Positions 49,226 through 61,017 of a stretch of DNA of 64,000 nt are shown in pieces. The notes under the pieces are model-generated. The model saw only the letters and a program-made list of their open reading frames with translations, searched no databases and was not told where the DNA came from. Each line of letters begins with the position of its first letter. Position 1 is the first letter of the stretch. The DNA is from Liquidambar formosana (lineage: Eukaryota; Streptophyta; Magnoliopsida; Saxifragales; Altingiaceae). A program made the position numbers and the translations under genes. The stretch lies in the NCBI GenBank assembly GCA_039720395.1, contig CM077833.1, forward strand, positions 21,587,771-21,651,770. Direction: 5' to 3'.

Positions 49226-49552
49226 GGCTATGTTTGTTATGAGAGAATGAGGGAAGGAAAGGGATGGTGATTCCATTCTCCAAAAAAACGTGAGTAGGTT
49301 ATACAAGGAAATGGAATGACTATTCTCTTGTGAGAATCTATTCCTTCCAATGAGGAAATAGTTATTCTTTCCCAAATCAAGAGGAATGGCTATTCTCTTT
49401 TTTCAAAGAGTAAAAATCATTAAAAATAGATCCCACCTTTGCTTTTTCAATCCATTCCCACCCCTTACCAAACATTGGGATAGAATGTCTATTCTCATTT
49501 CATTCCATTTCCTACTGCCATTCCATTCCATTCCCTCAAACCAAACGCAACC
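49226..49552. mobile_element. PIF/Harbinger-like MITE
   Basis: The left end GGCTATGTTTGTTATGAGAG and right end CCTCAAACCAAACGCAACC are inverted repeats at the tips (GGCTATGTTTG and GGTTGCGTTTG). TAA flanks them at 49223-49225 and 49553-49555. The interior consists of GGAATGG/CCATTCC-type repeats common in this class and is non-coding. Confidence 0.65.
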
Positions 49553-49713
49553 TAAGGAAGTTAATTGTAAGGTGATTAAGATAATTGCGTCACCGATTGG
49601 GCCACCTTTCTAAGCCCACCATCATTTGGTTGCACTTGTGGAAGAAAACAGTGGGCCGGGCCACTGATTCAAACACTGGATATTTTCATGGGAAGCCTTT
49701 CTATTAATTATAA

Positions 49714-50111
49714 GGAGGCCTCTATTGGTACCCAAAAACCTGCTCTTCATCCTCCACTTATTTTATACTTTAAGATTTTATGAAAAATATATAAGATTTT
49801 CATAAAAATTGATCGCATTGTCTATTAGAAAACATCATTTTGAATAACTTTTTAGAAGAAAGTTTTTTTAAAATCTATCGTTTAAGTGGATTTTTTAGTC
49901 ATTTATGGAGCGAATACTATAAATGACGAAAAAGTATACTTAAACGATAGATTTTGGAAAAACTTTCTTCTAAAAAGTTGTTCAAAATGATATTTTCTAA
50001 TAGAATATGTGATCAGTTTTTATGAAAACCTTTTATATTTTTCATAAAACCTTACAATGTAAAATAAGTGTGGGATGAAGAGCAAGTCTTTGGATGCCAA
50101 TAAAAACCCTC
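49714..50111. mobile_element. Foldback MITE, second terminal type, perfect 9-bp TSD
   Basis: The left end GGAGGCCTCTATTGGTACCC pairs imperfectly with the right end GGATGCCAATAAAAACCCTC. The exact flanking repeat TAATTATAA is at 49705-49713 and 50112-50120. The interior core (GAAAACATCATTTTGAATAA, AGAAGAAAGTTTTTTTAAAA, TCTATCGTTTAAGTGG and the inverted copy) is the same one carried by the GGGAACGG-ended elements, although the outer 60 bp or so differ. Confidence 0.85.
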
Positions 50112-50330
50112 TAATTATAATAGAATAGTATCCACTTCGTATACAATTGGATTGAAGATTAAACTCCAGATCGGGTTGCGAGTATGCTTTTGTTTTATGT
50201 CCCTCCAGTCAAACATTTGACAGAAAAATAATTTGTAATTAGCAAGGCCACTTGGGTAGTTTCCAAATGATGAAGGCCCAATTGTAACCCGGCAGCACAA
50301 ATAAACTACAGTAAGATGCTTATACATTAT

Positions 50331-50730
50331 GGGGGCCTCTATTGGCACCTAAGACTTGCTTTTTATCTCTTATTTGTCTTACACTTTAAGGTTTTATAAA
50401 AAATATAGAAAGTTTTCATAAAAACTAATCACGCATTATATTAAAAAACATCATTTTGAAAGAAAAAAAATTAGAAGAAAACTTTTCCAAAATTTATTGT
50501 TTAAGTAGATTTTTTTAGCCATTTATAATTTTCGCTTCATAAATAACTAAAAAGTTTACTTAAATTATAAATTTTGGAAAAACTTTCTTTCAAAAAGTTT
50601 TTTTAATTATGTTTTCTAATTAGCAGTGCGATCAATTTTTATGAAAACCTTATATATTTTTCATAAAATCTTAAAATATAAAATAAATAGAGGATGAAAA
50701 GCAAGTTTTTGGGTGCCAATAGAAGTCTCC
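50331..50730. mobile_element. Foldback MITE, second terminal type
   Basis: The left end GGGGGCCTCTATTGGCACCT and right end GGGTGCCAATAGAAGTCTCC are inverted repeats. The flanks ATACATTAT (50322-50330) and ATATCTTAT (50731-50739) match at 7 of 9. It is the same family as 49714-50111, which lies only about 210 bp upstream, and shares the palindromic core in a more diverged form. Confidence 0.75.
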
Positions 50731-51215
50731 ATATCTTATTTAATATTTATTTATTTTTTGCAAAAGCAGGTGTATATCGAGACCTTTACTCCAGCTAATT
50801 TCCTAGACATTTAGTGCAAAATTGTCCCTTTGAATTTAACCTGCAAATCAGTGTGTCTGGGCAGTATTAAGTCTCAGCAATTGGACATCCTAAAATGGTT
50901 AAACCTACCTCCTTCAGAAGTAGGCCCATCTACCTCAAACATTAAGAACCAAGGTGTAGGATGGGCTTAATTTTCCAGTACTCATTTTCAGCCCAGAGAA
51001 AAAAATAAAATAAAATAAAATGGAAAGAAAGAAAGAAAGAAGCCGGAATTCCAAGCCCATCCTATTACCACTCTCGTGAGTAAGGGTGCTGCAACTAGGG
51101 GTGCCGTGTGCAATGTGGTTCGGGTAGACCCGAGAGATCGGACTAGTACGATGAATTTGGCCTTGTTCCAGTCCAATTCAAATGGTAACCAATCCAATTC
51201 CAATTTAAAATTTAT

Positions 51216-51449
51216 GGGGTTGTTTGTCAAACCTAAAAACCTAGCCAGTTGAGAATAAATTTAGCCAATTTTGATTTCACACTGTTTGGTAAGTTTGTTT
51301 TTCCTACTAAACAATTCAACTTTGGTTTGAAAATAAGGCATAAACACAGTTTTTTTCAAACCAACTGTGAGTTGGTTTACTTAAAAACCAAATAATAGTT
51401 ATGAACTGGACCTAGTCTGATCCAATTTTTGAAGTTTCCAAACAGGTCC
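51216..51449. mobile_element. PIF/Harbinger-like MITE nested in an older repeat
   Basis: The ends GGGGTTGTTTGTCAAACC and GTTTCCAAACAGGTCC are inverted repeats flanked by TAT (51213-51215 and 51450-51452). The interior (TTCCTACTAAACAATTCAAC, ATAAGGCATAAACACAG) is the reverse complement of that in the element at 13417-13605. Confidence 0.6.
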
Positions 51450-51673
51450 TATAAGAACTAATCAATTCGGTATAATCCATGGTTTATGGGTTTTTAGAAC
51501 CCGACTGGACTGAATTCTCGAATTCCAAAGTTTATATATAATTATATGTTAATATTAATATATTATACTCTATATATAAGTATTATTCAATGAATAATAA
51601 TACTTATTCAATGAATAATAACACACACACACACACACAAAAACCAACTAAGAACCCAAACTGTTTTTCCCAA

Positions 51674-52053
51674 CCAACTAAGAACCAAACTATTTTTCCC
51701 AATCTGGTCCAATGTTATTTCCGTTTTGGGTCCGATTCAAAATTTGAAAGACCAAATTAATTCGGTCTAGTCTAGATTTTCCCCTAACCCGGACAAAAAA
51801 AAACCAACTAAGAACTAAACTGTTTTTCCCAATTTGGTCCAATGTTATTTCCGGTTCGGGTCCGATTCAAATTTTGAAGGACCGAATTAATTCGGTCCAG
51901 TCTAGATTTTCCCCTAACCCGGACAAAAAAAACCAGCTAAGAACTAAACTGTTTTTCCCAATCTGGTCCAATGTTATTTCCGATACGGGCCCGATTCAAA
52001 ATTTGAAGGACCGAATTAATTCGGTCCAGTCTAGATTTTCCCCTAACCCAGAC
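51674..52053. repeat. Tandem repeat, three units of about 130 bp
   Basis: Units start at about 51674, 51804 and 51933, each opening with CCAACTAAGAAC (CCAGCTAAGAAC in the third) and containing TCTGGTCCAATGTTATTTCC and TAGTCTAGATTTTCCCCTAA (or close variants). A partial unit precedes them at about 51641. Units 2 and 3 are closest to each other, so the array probably grew at its right side. Confidence 0.85.
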
Positions 52054-52647
52054 CGAGTTGCAATCCTAATTGTAACCTGGCCTATGCATATTAAGAACCG
52101 AATCCAAAGTGACCCCTTGCACTAGTTTAGCCCAACTCTTGGGCTACCTGTCTAATTTTGGTTTATAAAAAAGGAAAAGAAAAAAATAAAATAACCCACA
52201 TTTATTTGATTTGTTTTTAGATTTCAGCATTAGATAAACTGATCTAATCTAAGAATTTTTTTTTTCTTTTGGGTAGTAGGTTAAACATCGAATATTACTA
52301 AATTTATTCTGCTGCTATTTGAAATGGCTATTGATAATGACTGACCCTATCTAATTTATGTTTTATTTTTTTGATAATATCTAATTTATGTTGTAATAAA
52401 CTAGATATTTCTTTGTTGTTATAAACTTTTATTTTGAATTGCACTAAAAAGAAAAAAAAAGAAAAAGGAAAATGAAAATATTCTCTCCTACCCAAAACAA
52501 CCTGAATTTTGCATAGGGTTGAGTTAATTTCCTTGTTGTGACCACTCACCGGTTTCCGTCTCTCACTAAATCATTAGTCTGTATTCTGCAACGGCGCGTG
52601 GGTTTAAACAGAGACAGTGGCAACATCAAAAGCCCTAATAAGCAAGT

Positions 52648-52656
52648 TTAGGGTTT
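52648..52656 (-). promoter_or_regulatory. Telo-box near the mTERF gene start
   Basis: AAACCCTAA is present on the minus strand, about 150 bases before the mTERF ATG. Telo-boxes are common near the transcription starts of plant genes for translation and organelle biogenesis, which fits an organellar mTERF. The regulatory role here is inferred. Confidence 0.4.
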
Positions 52657-52808
52657 TACTTCAAACTTTCGGTACCCATTGCACAAGCTGAAAGCGCATA
52701 TTGGAGCTCTGGAAGCATTAGAGAAATAGTGCAGAGAGGAATCCCCTTTTCCACAGGCAAGTATAGATCTCAACTCTTTCCCTTCCCTGTCTCTGATATG
52801 CTGATAAC

Positions 52809-53952
52809 ATGACTATACATATTTGTAGAACTCTCATTGTCTCACTCTCTCACAAGAACCCTCTTCATCTACACAAAACCCATTACTCCTCTTCGATCCC
52901 TTTCTTCTTCTTTTCTTCTCAACGCAGAAGATCCAAAAAACCCGCCACCGCCGTCGCCACATACCTGATCAGTAAGCACCACTTCTCCCAAGAGGCTGCT
53001 TTGAAGGCCTCTTTTGGAGTGTCTCACTTGAAAAACCTAGAAAACTCTGATTCCATCCTGTCATTTCTCAAGGACAGTGGTTTTTCCAAGACCCAACTCG
53101 AGGAAGTCATCAAACGCGTGCCCCATGTTCTCTCTGCCAATCTTGACCAGACCTATCAAACCCAAAATTAAAATTTTCGAGGATGTGGGGTTTTTTCCCA
53201 CTGATGTTGCTGAGATAATTGCGTCCGATCCATGGATTCTGACCAGAAGCGCGGATAATCGGCTTGGCCCGTCGCTATCGGCATTGAAGAGTGTTCTGGG
53301 TTCGAATGCAGACGTTTCTAAGGTCTTAAAGCTTTCTGGGTGGTTTTTGAAACATGATTTAGAGAAGACTATGATACCTAACATAGAGTTCATGAAGAGT
53401 TGTGGGATCAGTACATTGCAGTTGACAAAATTCTTGTTTAATTTCCCGAGGTTTTTTCTGTGTAAGCCGGAGAGCATTATGGATTTTGTTAAGAGGGTTG
53501 ATGAATTGGGGTTTAATAGAAAGTCTAAAATGTTTCTCCATGCCATTCGGACCATGAGTGCGATGACATTAGAGAATTGGGAACTCAAATTGCAGCTTTT
53601 TCGGAGTTTGGGGCTTTCAGAAAATGATATTCTATCGATGTTTAGGAGGGTACCTCAGGTGTTTGCTGTATCAGAGAGGAAAATTAAGGAGGTGACACAG
53701 ATTCTGCTTGGGTCAGGGAATTGTGATATCTCTTACGTGGCTAATCACCCAGAACTTCTTATTTGCAGCGTTGAACTCAGGCTTAGACCCCGGCTACAGG
53801 CTTTGGAGATTCTGGAAAGGAGAAAATTGCTTCCAAAGAAGCCTAGTTTGACAACAGTATGCAAGATGACTGATAAGAAGTTTCTTAACAGATATGTGCT
53901 TCCTTATTCAAATGAAGTTGGGAAATTATCGATGGCTACTGAGGCCTCATAG
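52809..53952 (+). CDS. mTERF-family protein, mitochondrial or chloroplast
   Basis: A single exon from the ATG at 52809 encodes about 380 residues once one frame break is allowed for. The first 50 residues are rich in Ser, Arg, His and Lys with few acidic residues, as in organelle transit peptides. They are followed by successive MTERF helical repeats: FSKTQLEEVIKRVPHVLSA, then D-V-G-F-F-P-T-D-V-A-E-I-I, SGWFLKHDLEKTMIPNI, FLFNFPRFF and DILSMFRRVPQVFAVSE. It ends near K-K-F-L-N-R-Y-V-L-P-Y, close to the usual family C terminus. mTERF proteins bind nucleic acid in organelles and affect transcription termination, intron splicing or genome expression. The frame changes at about 53154, where ACCTATCAAACCC has one base too many; without it, D-Q-T-I-K-P-K-I-K-I-F-E-D-V-G-F reads through. 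Both sides are clearly the same gene. The subtype (MTERF15-like or MTERF8-like) is not certain. Confidence 0.9.
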
Positions 53953-54774
53953 ACAGATCAGTATGTGCTTTTGGTTGAGTATCCTCAAATTTCAAAAGTG
54001 GTCATTAGACAGATCAAAATGTAATCTAGATGTGCCTTGGGAATTTATGAGTAATTGCTTTATAAGTGACATGGATGACTAATGTTCAATTTTGGAAAAG
54101 CAGTGAATAAGAGATGGAGATCAAAGCTGGTATTTAGATTACTTTTGTGCTTGATATTCACAATTGCATCTTTGTAACTTTTGGATTCATCTGGAAAATT
54201 AAGGACAAATCTCCAGGCTACTGTGCTATCAATTGAATTATGATATATTCTTCATTTATTCAGTTGCAATATTTTCTTGTTTACTTTATTGCATCATTTT
54301 GAGTAGCCGTATCAGGTAGCCATTAGCCTCTCTGACGGTCGTACTTATTCGAAGTATTTGACTCCAAGTATCCAGTATCTGCACTTAAAAAGACTTTTCT
54401 CTTTGCTTTTAAATCTAAGAACGGCTATTATGCATAAGTTGAATTCAGTTTTTTTACTTGCTTCATTCTATTATATTTTTATTGAATTTTTCATATCAAT
54501 ATTGTTGACGCAATATGCAAATTCATTGTTTTTTCCATTGTCATCTATTAGCGGAAATGCAAAGTATTAACTGCCGTTTGTGATTATATATACAAATAAC
54601 TTAATAAAGAATCATACTTATACATAAATAAAAATAAAAAATAAAAAAGAGGAAAATAGAAAAGGAAAACGAATCATACTTGTGCTATCCAGTATCAATC
54701 TATCATAAAACTTGAAACTGATTAATTAAAAGAGGTAATAGGAATGACTATCATGCATATTTAGCAATAGTCCA

Positions 54775-54816
<42 letters not shown>

Positions 54817-57800
54817 TCATCAAAATACACACACACACACACACACACGCATAGTTTACTTATAGTTCGGGATCCCAGAAGGGAAGATTTTTTCGCCTTG
54901 TTTTTTAAGCTATCGGATTGAAATCCACGTCAATTAAGTGGCTTAAGTGATTTTGATCCAGTTGCTTCAAAAAGAAGCTTGGAAAACCTTCCTGTCTGTG
55001 GTCCCAGACTGGAAGTTTCTATATATATATATATATAATCTAAAGCATAGAAATTTCAAGCTAATATTTGAGTACATACATATTCCATCTAGTCTTCATT
55101 TGGATCACAGAAATAACAAGTGAAAGGAAAGGAAAATGCTGAAATTGGTCTAGAATTGAATTATTTTCTGGACCATTTTTGCACTTTTTGCTTTACGTTC
55201 TCTCTAGTTTTCCAAGTTCCACACACTGGCGTAATACACACTTCGTATTTATTAAGAGAAAAACTTGGAGGTAATCCATCAAATTTTAGAAAATAAGAAA
55301 TAAAAATAAAAATAAAAAACTTGCAGGTAAAAATGCATTACACTGTTGCAAAAACAGCAGAACAGCGAATTTAAGATCATTTAAATTTTGTTCACTTGAT
55401 GATCTGTTGCTTTAGAAGAGTAAAAAGCACCAAAGAAGAATGCATAGTGGCTTTACAATCCCCTATTTGGAGGAGTAGATTCTGTAGCTAGTATCTTTGG
55501 GTAATCTCTGCTGGGAAGTTTTTCTCATAATGGATTTTGATTTCTGTTCAGTGGGTCCTTTTAATTGTTCATCTGCAGCACATCAGCTTGAGTCTATTTT
55601 ATTTCCTTTTTCTTCAAATATCCACTCTTTGTATCTTTCAGACGATTTCAAGGCTAAGTTGTGTGGTATCTGTTATGACAGTGTGACTGGATTTGACTTG
55701 AGATTACCCAAGAAACTTGAAAGATAAGGTGGGAATATATATGCTCAAAGGAAGAATAGTTAGAGGTTCTGATGCAGCTTCAAAGAACCACTGTAATTTA
55801 AGTCATTCTGCAGGCACCAGCTGAATTGATTTTGATGCTGTGTGTTTAATCTCAAAACCAATGGTTTTGTTTTGACATTATGCTTGGTTTGCTTGTTTGT
55901 TACCACGGTTTCTTTCCCTAACATGTAAGCTGTCTTTGTGTGGCTTCTTCTGTTTAATTCCCACCTTTAGACCCCTTCAATCCTGTAGGGAAGTGCAGTT
56001 GCATTTCTTCCGAGGCATGTATAGTAACATGTTTTTTCTCCTCCATACCAAACCAGCACCCTAACCCATAGCTTAGGTCCCAATCCACCCCCAATTTTTT
56101 CAGATTGTTGGGCCGAAGATTCGAGCCCTTGCCCTCACCTATTGAGCGGAGGGGGAGAGACCTAGAGTTGCCACCAAGGCTACAAGCCCACAGATGCTGT
56201 TGCGAACAGAGGGAGGATCAAATAAGTAGAAATGAAATTCTCATGGGATCAGAGATCAAGGACAATGGTTGGCAGTGTGCATCCTCCAATATGTGAGTTG
56301 TTAATTGCCCTTCAAAATGTTTGGAACGACAATGCCAATGTGAGTGTTTTGAAGTTAATGTGCACTATATTGAACTATTGATGATGCCGATGACACCAAT
56401 ATTAGAGGGTGCTAGTCCATATCTTCATAGGGATAATATAACGACACAATTTGATTCCTGGTAGAGTTTGCTCCGAGGGAAATTGTTGTAGAATAGAAAA
56501 TAAAAATAAAAATTAAACACTTTAAAGGCAAATTTAATTCACTCCTCCCCTTAGGTTTCATCAGTTCAAGTTGTTTGATGCAGCTAATGATACCAAGGTG
56601 CCTTTCAAATGTGTGATTTTCCTTTGAGATGCTTTCCAGTGGGCCCTTTTTCCCCTTTCGGTGCCGAAGCCAAAAATTCAGATACATTATTTGTTGTTGA
56701 GTAATAATATATAGCTCAAAAATTTTCCCAAATCTTCTTGTCGAATTGACATGGTAACCAAGCTAACCAATCAAAAAATTCATTCAAAAAAAAAAAAAAC
56801 CTATTCATATATAGTAGACTGACGTGGTGGTGGCTACTATGTTGTTTGGGCGAGAGAATTCTGACAATTTAGCATTTTCTTCTTCTTTATTATTATTATT
56901 ATTATTAAGAACAATCTTTTTAACAGCCTTGGGTCTCAAATCCGCGAGGCTTTTGCTCTGTCTCTATGTGCAGCTTGGATACCACTTGGGCAATAAGACC
57001 TTTGGATACCAACTTGCATGCTGCCTCAGCTTTCTTATCCGACTTGGTCTCGGGGGCTCAATCTCCCTGTTTATTGCTTTGGATGCGTCGATTTCCTTGG
57101 CATGGTGGCACTGTGGCAGGGCATTGAATAATGTCAACTCTCTTTCCCTTCAAAGTTCTGGATAATGAAACGCACCTCACTTCATTGTTAATAACAAATA
57201 CTGCTAAAATAAAAGATGGCACACTTCTGCATTGTGCCATTACTCCTAATGGTGGTCTGAGTCTGGTACTTGTGCATTGATGGTTCGGCCCCATTACCCA
57301 TATAATTGATGCTGGTGTCAAATTATTGATGGCAATGAGATAGCCACTGGGCGATGCAGGCTACTTCTCAAGCTAGGAAGGTTTGGGTTTTTTATTTTTG
57401 TCTTCTTTGAACAAATGAAGACAAGATAGAGCCATTAATGAGAGTATCTAAAAGGCCATCAGATGACATTCTTTAATACTTGATCAGTGTCACCGAATCA
57501 GGTAACTAAAAAGCGCATCTTGGGCCAACATGCATTTGTGCATGGATTTGAATATCCGAATCCCTACTTATGAGGCGGTACAAGATGTGTCCATCTTTTC
57601 ATTAGTTGCTGATAGAAACACTAATTTGGATTGCAATATTTCTCTCAATTTGTGAGAGGTTCTCTATTGAATTTATAAGGTGTTTGTTACGGATAAGTAT
57701 AGCAAATAACTGTAAAGATAAGAACATAAAAGATAAACACAAATATGAAATGCTATCCAAAACTATTTAAATTCAAAAAACCAACTTGACTTGTTCTCAT

Positions 57801-58082
57801 GTTCTTCAATTGTTGCCGCGGTTAGGGTAATACTTGAAGGAAACTAAACCGGCTCCATTTTATCATTACCAAAAATATTGTCTCTAGTCAAACAACATGA
57901 ACATATATATATATATATATATATACAAACTCTAATTGGCAAGGAAACAAGAAATTATATCCGAATAAAAGAGAAAATAAGAGAACTCAATAAGACCAAA
58001 GTAGGCAGAACCCACCAAACCAACCATGGCCCATGGTACACCCCAAAAAAAGGACTTTCAATTTGACATTATGGTGCACCCA
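53953..58082. other. Intergenic region downstream of the mTERF gene
   Basis: The first few hundred bases are likely the mTERF 3' untranslated region. (CA)n tracts lie at about 54776-54814 and 54827-54848, and (TA)n tracts at about 55020-55037 and 57904-57925. The interval 56930-57170 is unusually balanced in base composition and is open in parts on the minus strand in two frames (one part reading K-S-D-K-K-A-E-A-A-C-K-L-V-S-K-G). It could be a decayed gene fragment, but I cannot name it. Confidence 0.45.
54776..54848. repeat. (CA)n microsatellites
   Basis: About 19 CA units at 54776-54814, a 13-bp interruption, then about 11 more at 54827-54848. Confidence 0.9.
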
Positions 58083-59142
58083 CTAGAAGGAGTTCATTTC
58101 CAAGAGGTAACTCCGAGACTTGAGAAGTGCTTGTACAGCATCCCCAAACACCCCACCAAACGCCCCGGAACCTAACCCCCCATCCTCCTTCACCTCCTCC
58201 TGCCTCAATGTACCCTTTACTCTCTGACCCATCCTTGCTCATAGGCCTCACCACCACCAGCGTTGCACCCTCCACCCTAACCCCACCTTTGAGCTCCAGC
58301 CACGGCTCGTGCCTCATCCTCATCCGCACCGCCGGCACCGTCGTCCTACTCTTATCCAACCCCGCACGACCCTCGCTATCGTGCGCCTCCTCTTCGTCCT
58401 TCTCTCTACACTCCCTCAATCCTTCCTTATCCATCACCACCGTGCCTTCCCCTTCTCTATCCCTCACCACCAACCTCTCGATCTCTCTATGCTCCCTTAT
58501 CACTTCCTTCAACATGTAATGCCTGGCCGACGCCGCTATTAAGGCGCTTATTGTCCACACCACTCTCATCTTCAACCCTCCTCCGCCGGCCCCATCTCCG
58601 GCGAAATCGATTTCACCTCCGCCGCCGTAGCCGTCCTCTCCATCAGCCTCCGGCGAGTGTTTAATCGCGCGAATCCCGAGGATCACGCAGCTCCTCAACG
58701 TCCTCCCGAAGTCCGCCTTCCACCGGATTACCGCTCCCTTCTCTAACCGTAGATCACCAGACGGCAACTCGATGTCGAGGTTTCGGATCCTGTCGAACCC
58801 GCGAAGTATTTGGGCGGGCGACTTCTGGGGTTGGGTCTGGATCGGGAATGATTTGGGAGATACAAGGTCGTGTAGGGATTTGACGATGGATTTGAAGAAG
58901 GTGAGGAGGAACGAGTCGTCCGACTCGGTGGAGATGACGCAGTCGACCTTCAGGAGGAGTGACTCGGCTTGGGGGACGAGCGAATTGAACCGCTTCGACA
59001 CGGCTCGGCAGCGAATCAGGGTTTTGATGTCGGAGACTGAGTTGAAGATGAGGAGGATCAGCGGGTCTGGGATTCGATCGAAGCCGTCCGTTTGCTCCTG
59101 CTGCTGCCGTTCCGATTCCGACTCAGTGAGTTGATGATCCAT
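58083..59142 (-). CDS. F-box protein of the AUF1/AUF2 type
   Basis: A single exon from the ATG at 59142 encodes about 352 residues when one frame break near the 3' end is allowed for. The F-box lies at about residues 20-60 (FDRIPDPLILLIFNSVSDIK, then T-L-I-R-C-R-A-V-S-K-R-F). The downstream blocks L-D-I-E-L-P-S-G-D, K-G-A-V-I-R-W-K-A-D-F-G, RVVWTISALIAASARHYML, G-E-G-T-V-V-M-D and V-R-M-R-M-R-H are hallmarks of Arabidopsis AUF1/AUF2 and relatives. F-box proteins are substrate receptors of SCF ubiquitin ligases; AUF proteins are auxin-induced and linked to auxin transport. As given, the frame runs on to 58069 with an atypical tail. Dropping one base at about 58176-58183 (a C6 run, or the adjacent base) restores a typical tail with A-L-L-K-S-R-S-Y-L-L-E-M-N-S-F and a stop at 58083-58085. 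Probably a base-calling error or a recent indel. Confidence 0.9.
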
Positions 59143-59201
59143 TTTTCCTTTTTATTTTTTCCTCTACGTTTAGCGGAGGTAGTCTGATAAATATAGCGAG
59201 A

Positions 59202-59208
59202 TTTATAT
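59202..59208 (-). promoter_or_regulatory. Putative TATA box of the F-box gene
   Basis: CCATATAAATC on the minus strand lies about 60 bases before the ATG at 59142. A second TATA-like run (GCTATATTTATC) is slightly closer to the gene. Confidence 0.4.
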
Positions 59209-60349
59209 GGATGTGATAAGAACTGTGTGCTTTGAGTGGGTGTACGTTTGACTGTTGACTTTGGAATTGAGGGGCCTACGCCTTTGTTTTTTGTTATTTT
59301 TTTCTCAATGCCGGCTCAAGATTCACAGGACGGTGGTTTTTGAATTTTTCGAAGGTCCCATTCAATCACAGGCAGGTGCTAGCTTTATTGTCACAGGTTC
59401 ACAGCTCAATTAGAGACTTAATTAAATTTAGACTATGATCATTTTATTTTTTATTTTTCTATAGTGGCATGTAATTTATGGAATCAATTTATTATATTTC
59501 TAAGAGGAAAAAAATCTTTTTTGCTGATTTATGACAAAAATGCAAATTTTTTTTATTTATAAAATTAATCTGATTTATGACATTACATGTGGGTAAATGA
59601 TTATAGTGTTTCCTATCTTAAAAAAACAATAAAATAATCACATATCACATCATGTCAATTTTTGGGCAAAAAAAAATGCATCTAATTTGCTGGCTAAACG
59701 AAAATGGTGTTTTCGTCTTAAAAAACACAATAAAATAATTACATGTGTTGCACGAATAAAAATTGCTCATTAATAGAGGGGCATTTAGCTCCCTATTTAG
59801 AAACTTAAGGTAAGATTCCCAAAAATAAAAAAAATGAGGGTGCAAAATGATTCCCAATCAAATTTCATTTCATTAATTAAAAGATCAAAGTTGGTTAGGT
59901 TTAAATAGGTATATGAAAAGGATGTGATATATTTCCAATACCTCTTCACGTGGGAACCTAGCAAGATAGAAACGAATCTATCAAACACCATGTTAAGTAT
60001 AGAACCTAATAAGAGTAATGGGAAGTATATGTCTATCTATTATACTATATTTAGGAGTTATGCTAACATGGTAGTTTAAAAATCTCTCTCCTCAAAACTT
60101 TTTCTCACCTTACTTATAGGCCCACTAGTATTTATTTCCCTCTTTTTTATAGTAATTTTTTTTCATGTCTTTTCATTTTAAAATTTGAAACTCCCTCTTA
60201 AAAGGTCATTAATTATCACTAAACATATAAATCGCATTTTTTTATATTCTATTTTGGCCAATAAGATAACTAGAGTTTGCAATTTCCGCACATTGTGTGG
60301 ATCCCTACTAGTATATATATATATAAATGTATGTGTGAGCATAAGGCGC

Positions 60350-60351
<2 letters not shown>

Positions 60352-60386
<35 letters not shown>
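60352..60386. repeat. (TA)n microsatellite followed by (TG)n
   Basis: About 17 TA units run into GTGTGTGTTTGTGAGAGAGA, a compound simple repeat. Confidence 0.85.
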
Positions 60387-60393
<7 letters not shown>

Positions 60394-61017
60394 TTGTGAG
60401 AGAGAGAATGAGGCGCACTTTCCCTCTTTCTTTCAGGTGGCGTCTAAGTGGCGAGGAAAATGAAATTTAAATAAAAAAATTTTACTATATCTATGCTTGA
60501 TTAATATAATTTTATTTTATTAGATATTATTTATATTATTTTACGGTTCTCCAAAAGATTTCCTCCATTTTTATAATTTAAAATTTTTGTGAAGAGCAAT
60601 GGAGAAACCTTTGATTCAGATGAACCACCTGTCATAAGCGTTTTCCCTTCCTTTAGTCAGTTCTTTAAGCATGTATTATCTTTAGTTTATGAGTTTATCT
60701 GTTTGGTAAACTAGTTTTATCAAAGAAAATCTTGTTAACCCATATCTTACTCTTAAAGCCTGCATTGAAGACTTTGTCAAATGTGTCATGCCACCGTATA
60801 TTCTCTCCATATAATTCATGGGTTTTGGATGTTTCCTCTCTGCTATCCACGTAAGCTTGGATTGCGACGCTACCTCGTGCCTATCTCAAAATAAGTCGAT
60901 TAATAGCATATTTTTTTTTTTGGAATGATACACCTTCGCGGCCGACGTCCATGGTGACTTATTCTATCGACATTGATTTGATGGTTGTCTTATCTTTTTT
61001 TTAGGGGTTTGCTCTGA

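Larger units (their letters stand above)
51087..52066. mobile_element. Possible hAT-like element with internal tandem repeats and a nested MITE
   Basis: The left tip TAGGGGTGCCGTGTGCAATG and right tip GACCGAGTTGCAATCCTA are weak inverted repeats. The flanking 8-mers match poorly, so the limits are tentative. Inside are a nested PIF-like MITE (51216-51449) and three tandem units of about 130 bp (51674-52053). The sub-terminal sequence is full of GGTCCAATT/AACCGAATT motifs, as in other hAT-like MITEs. Confidence 0.4.

Noticed and set aside
53061..53588. Minus-strand 175-codon open frame across the mTERF gene
   Set aside because: It is antisense to conserved MTERF repeats and has no motif of its own.
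56105..56296. Short open frame with a plausible start
   Set aside because: It is only 63 codons, with no family resemblance and no splice or promoter support.
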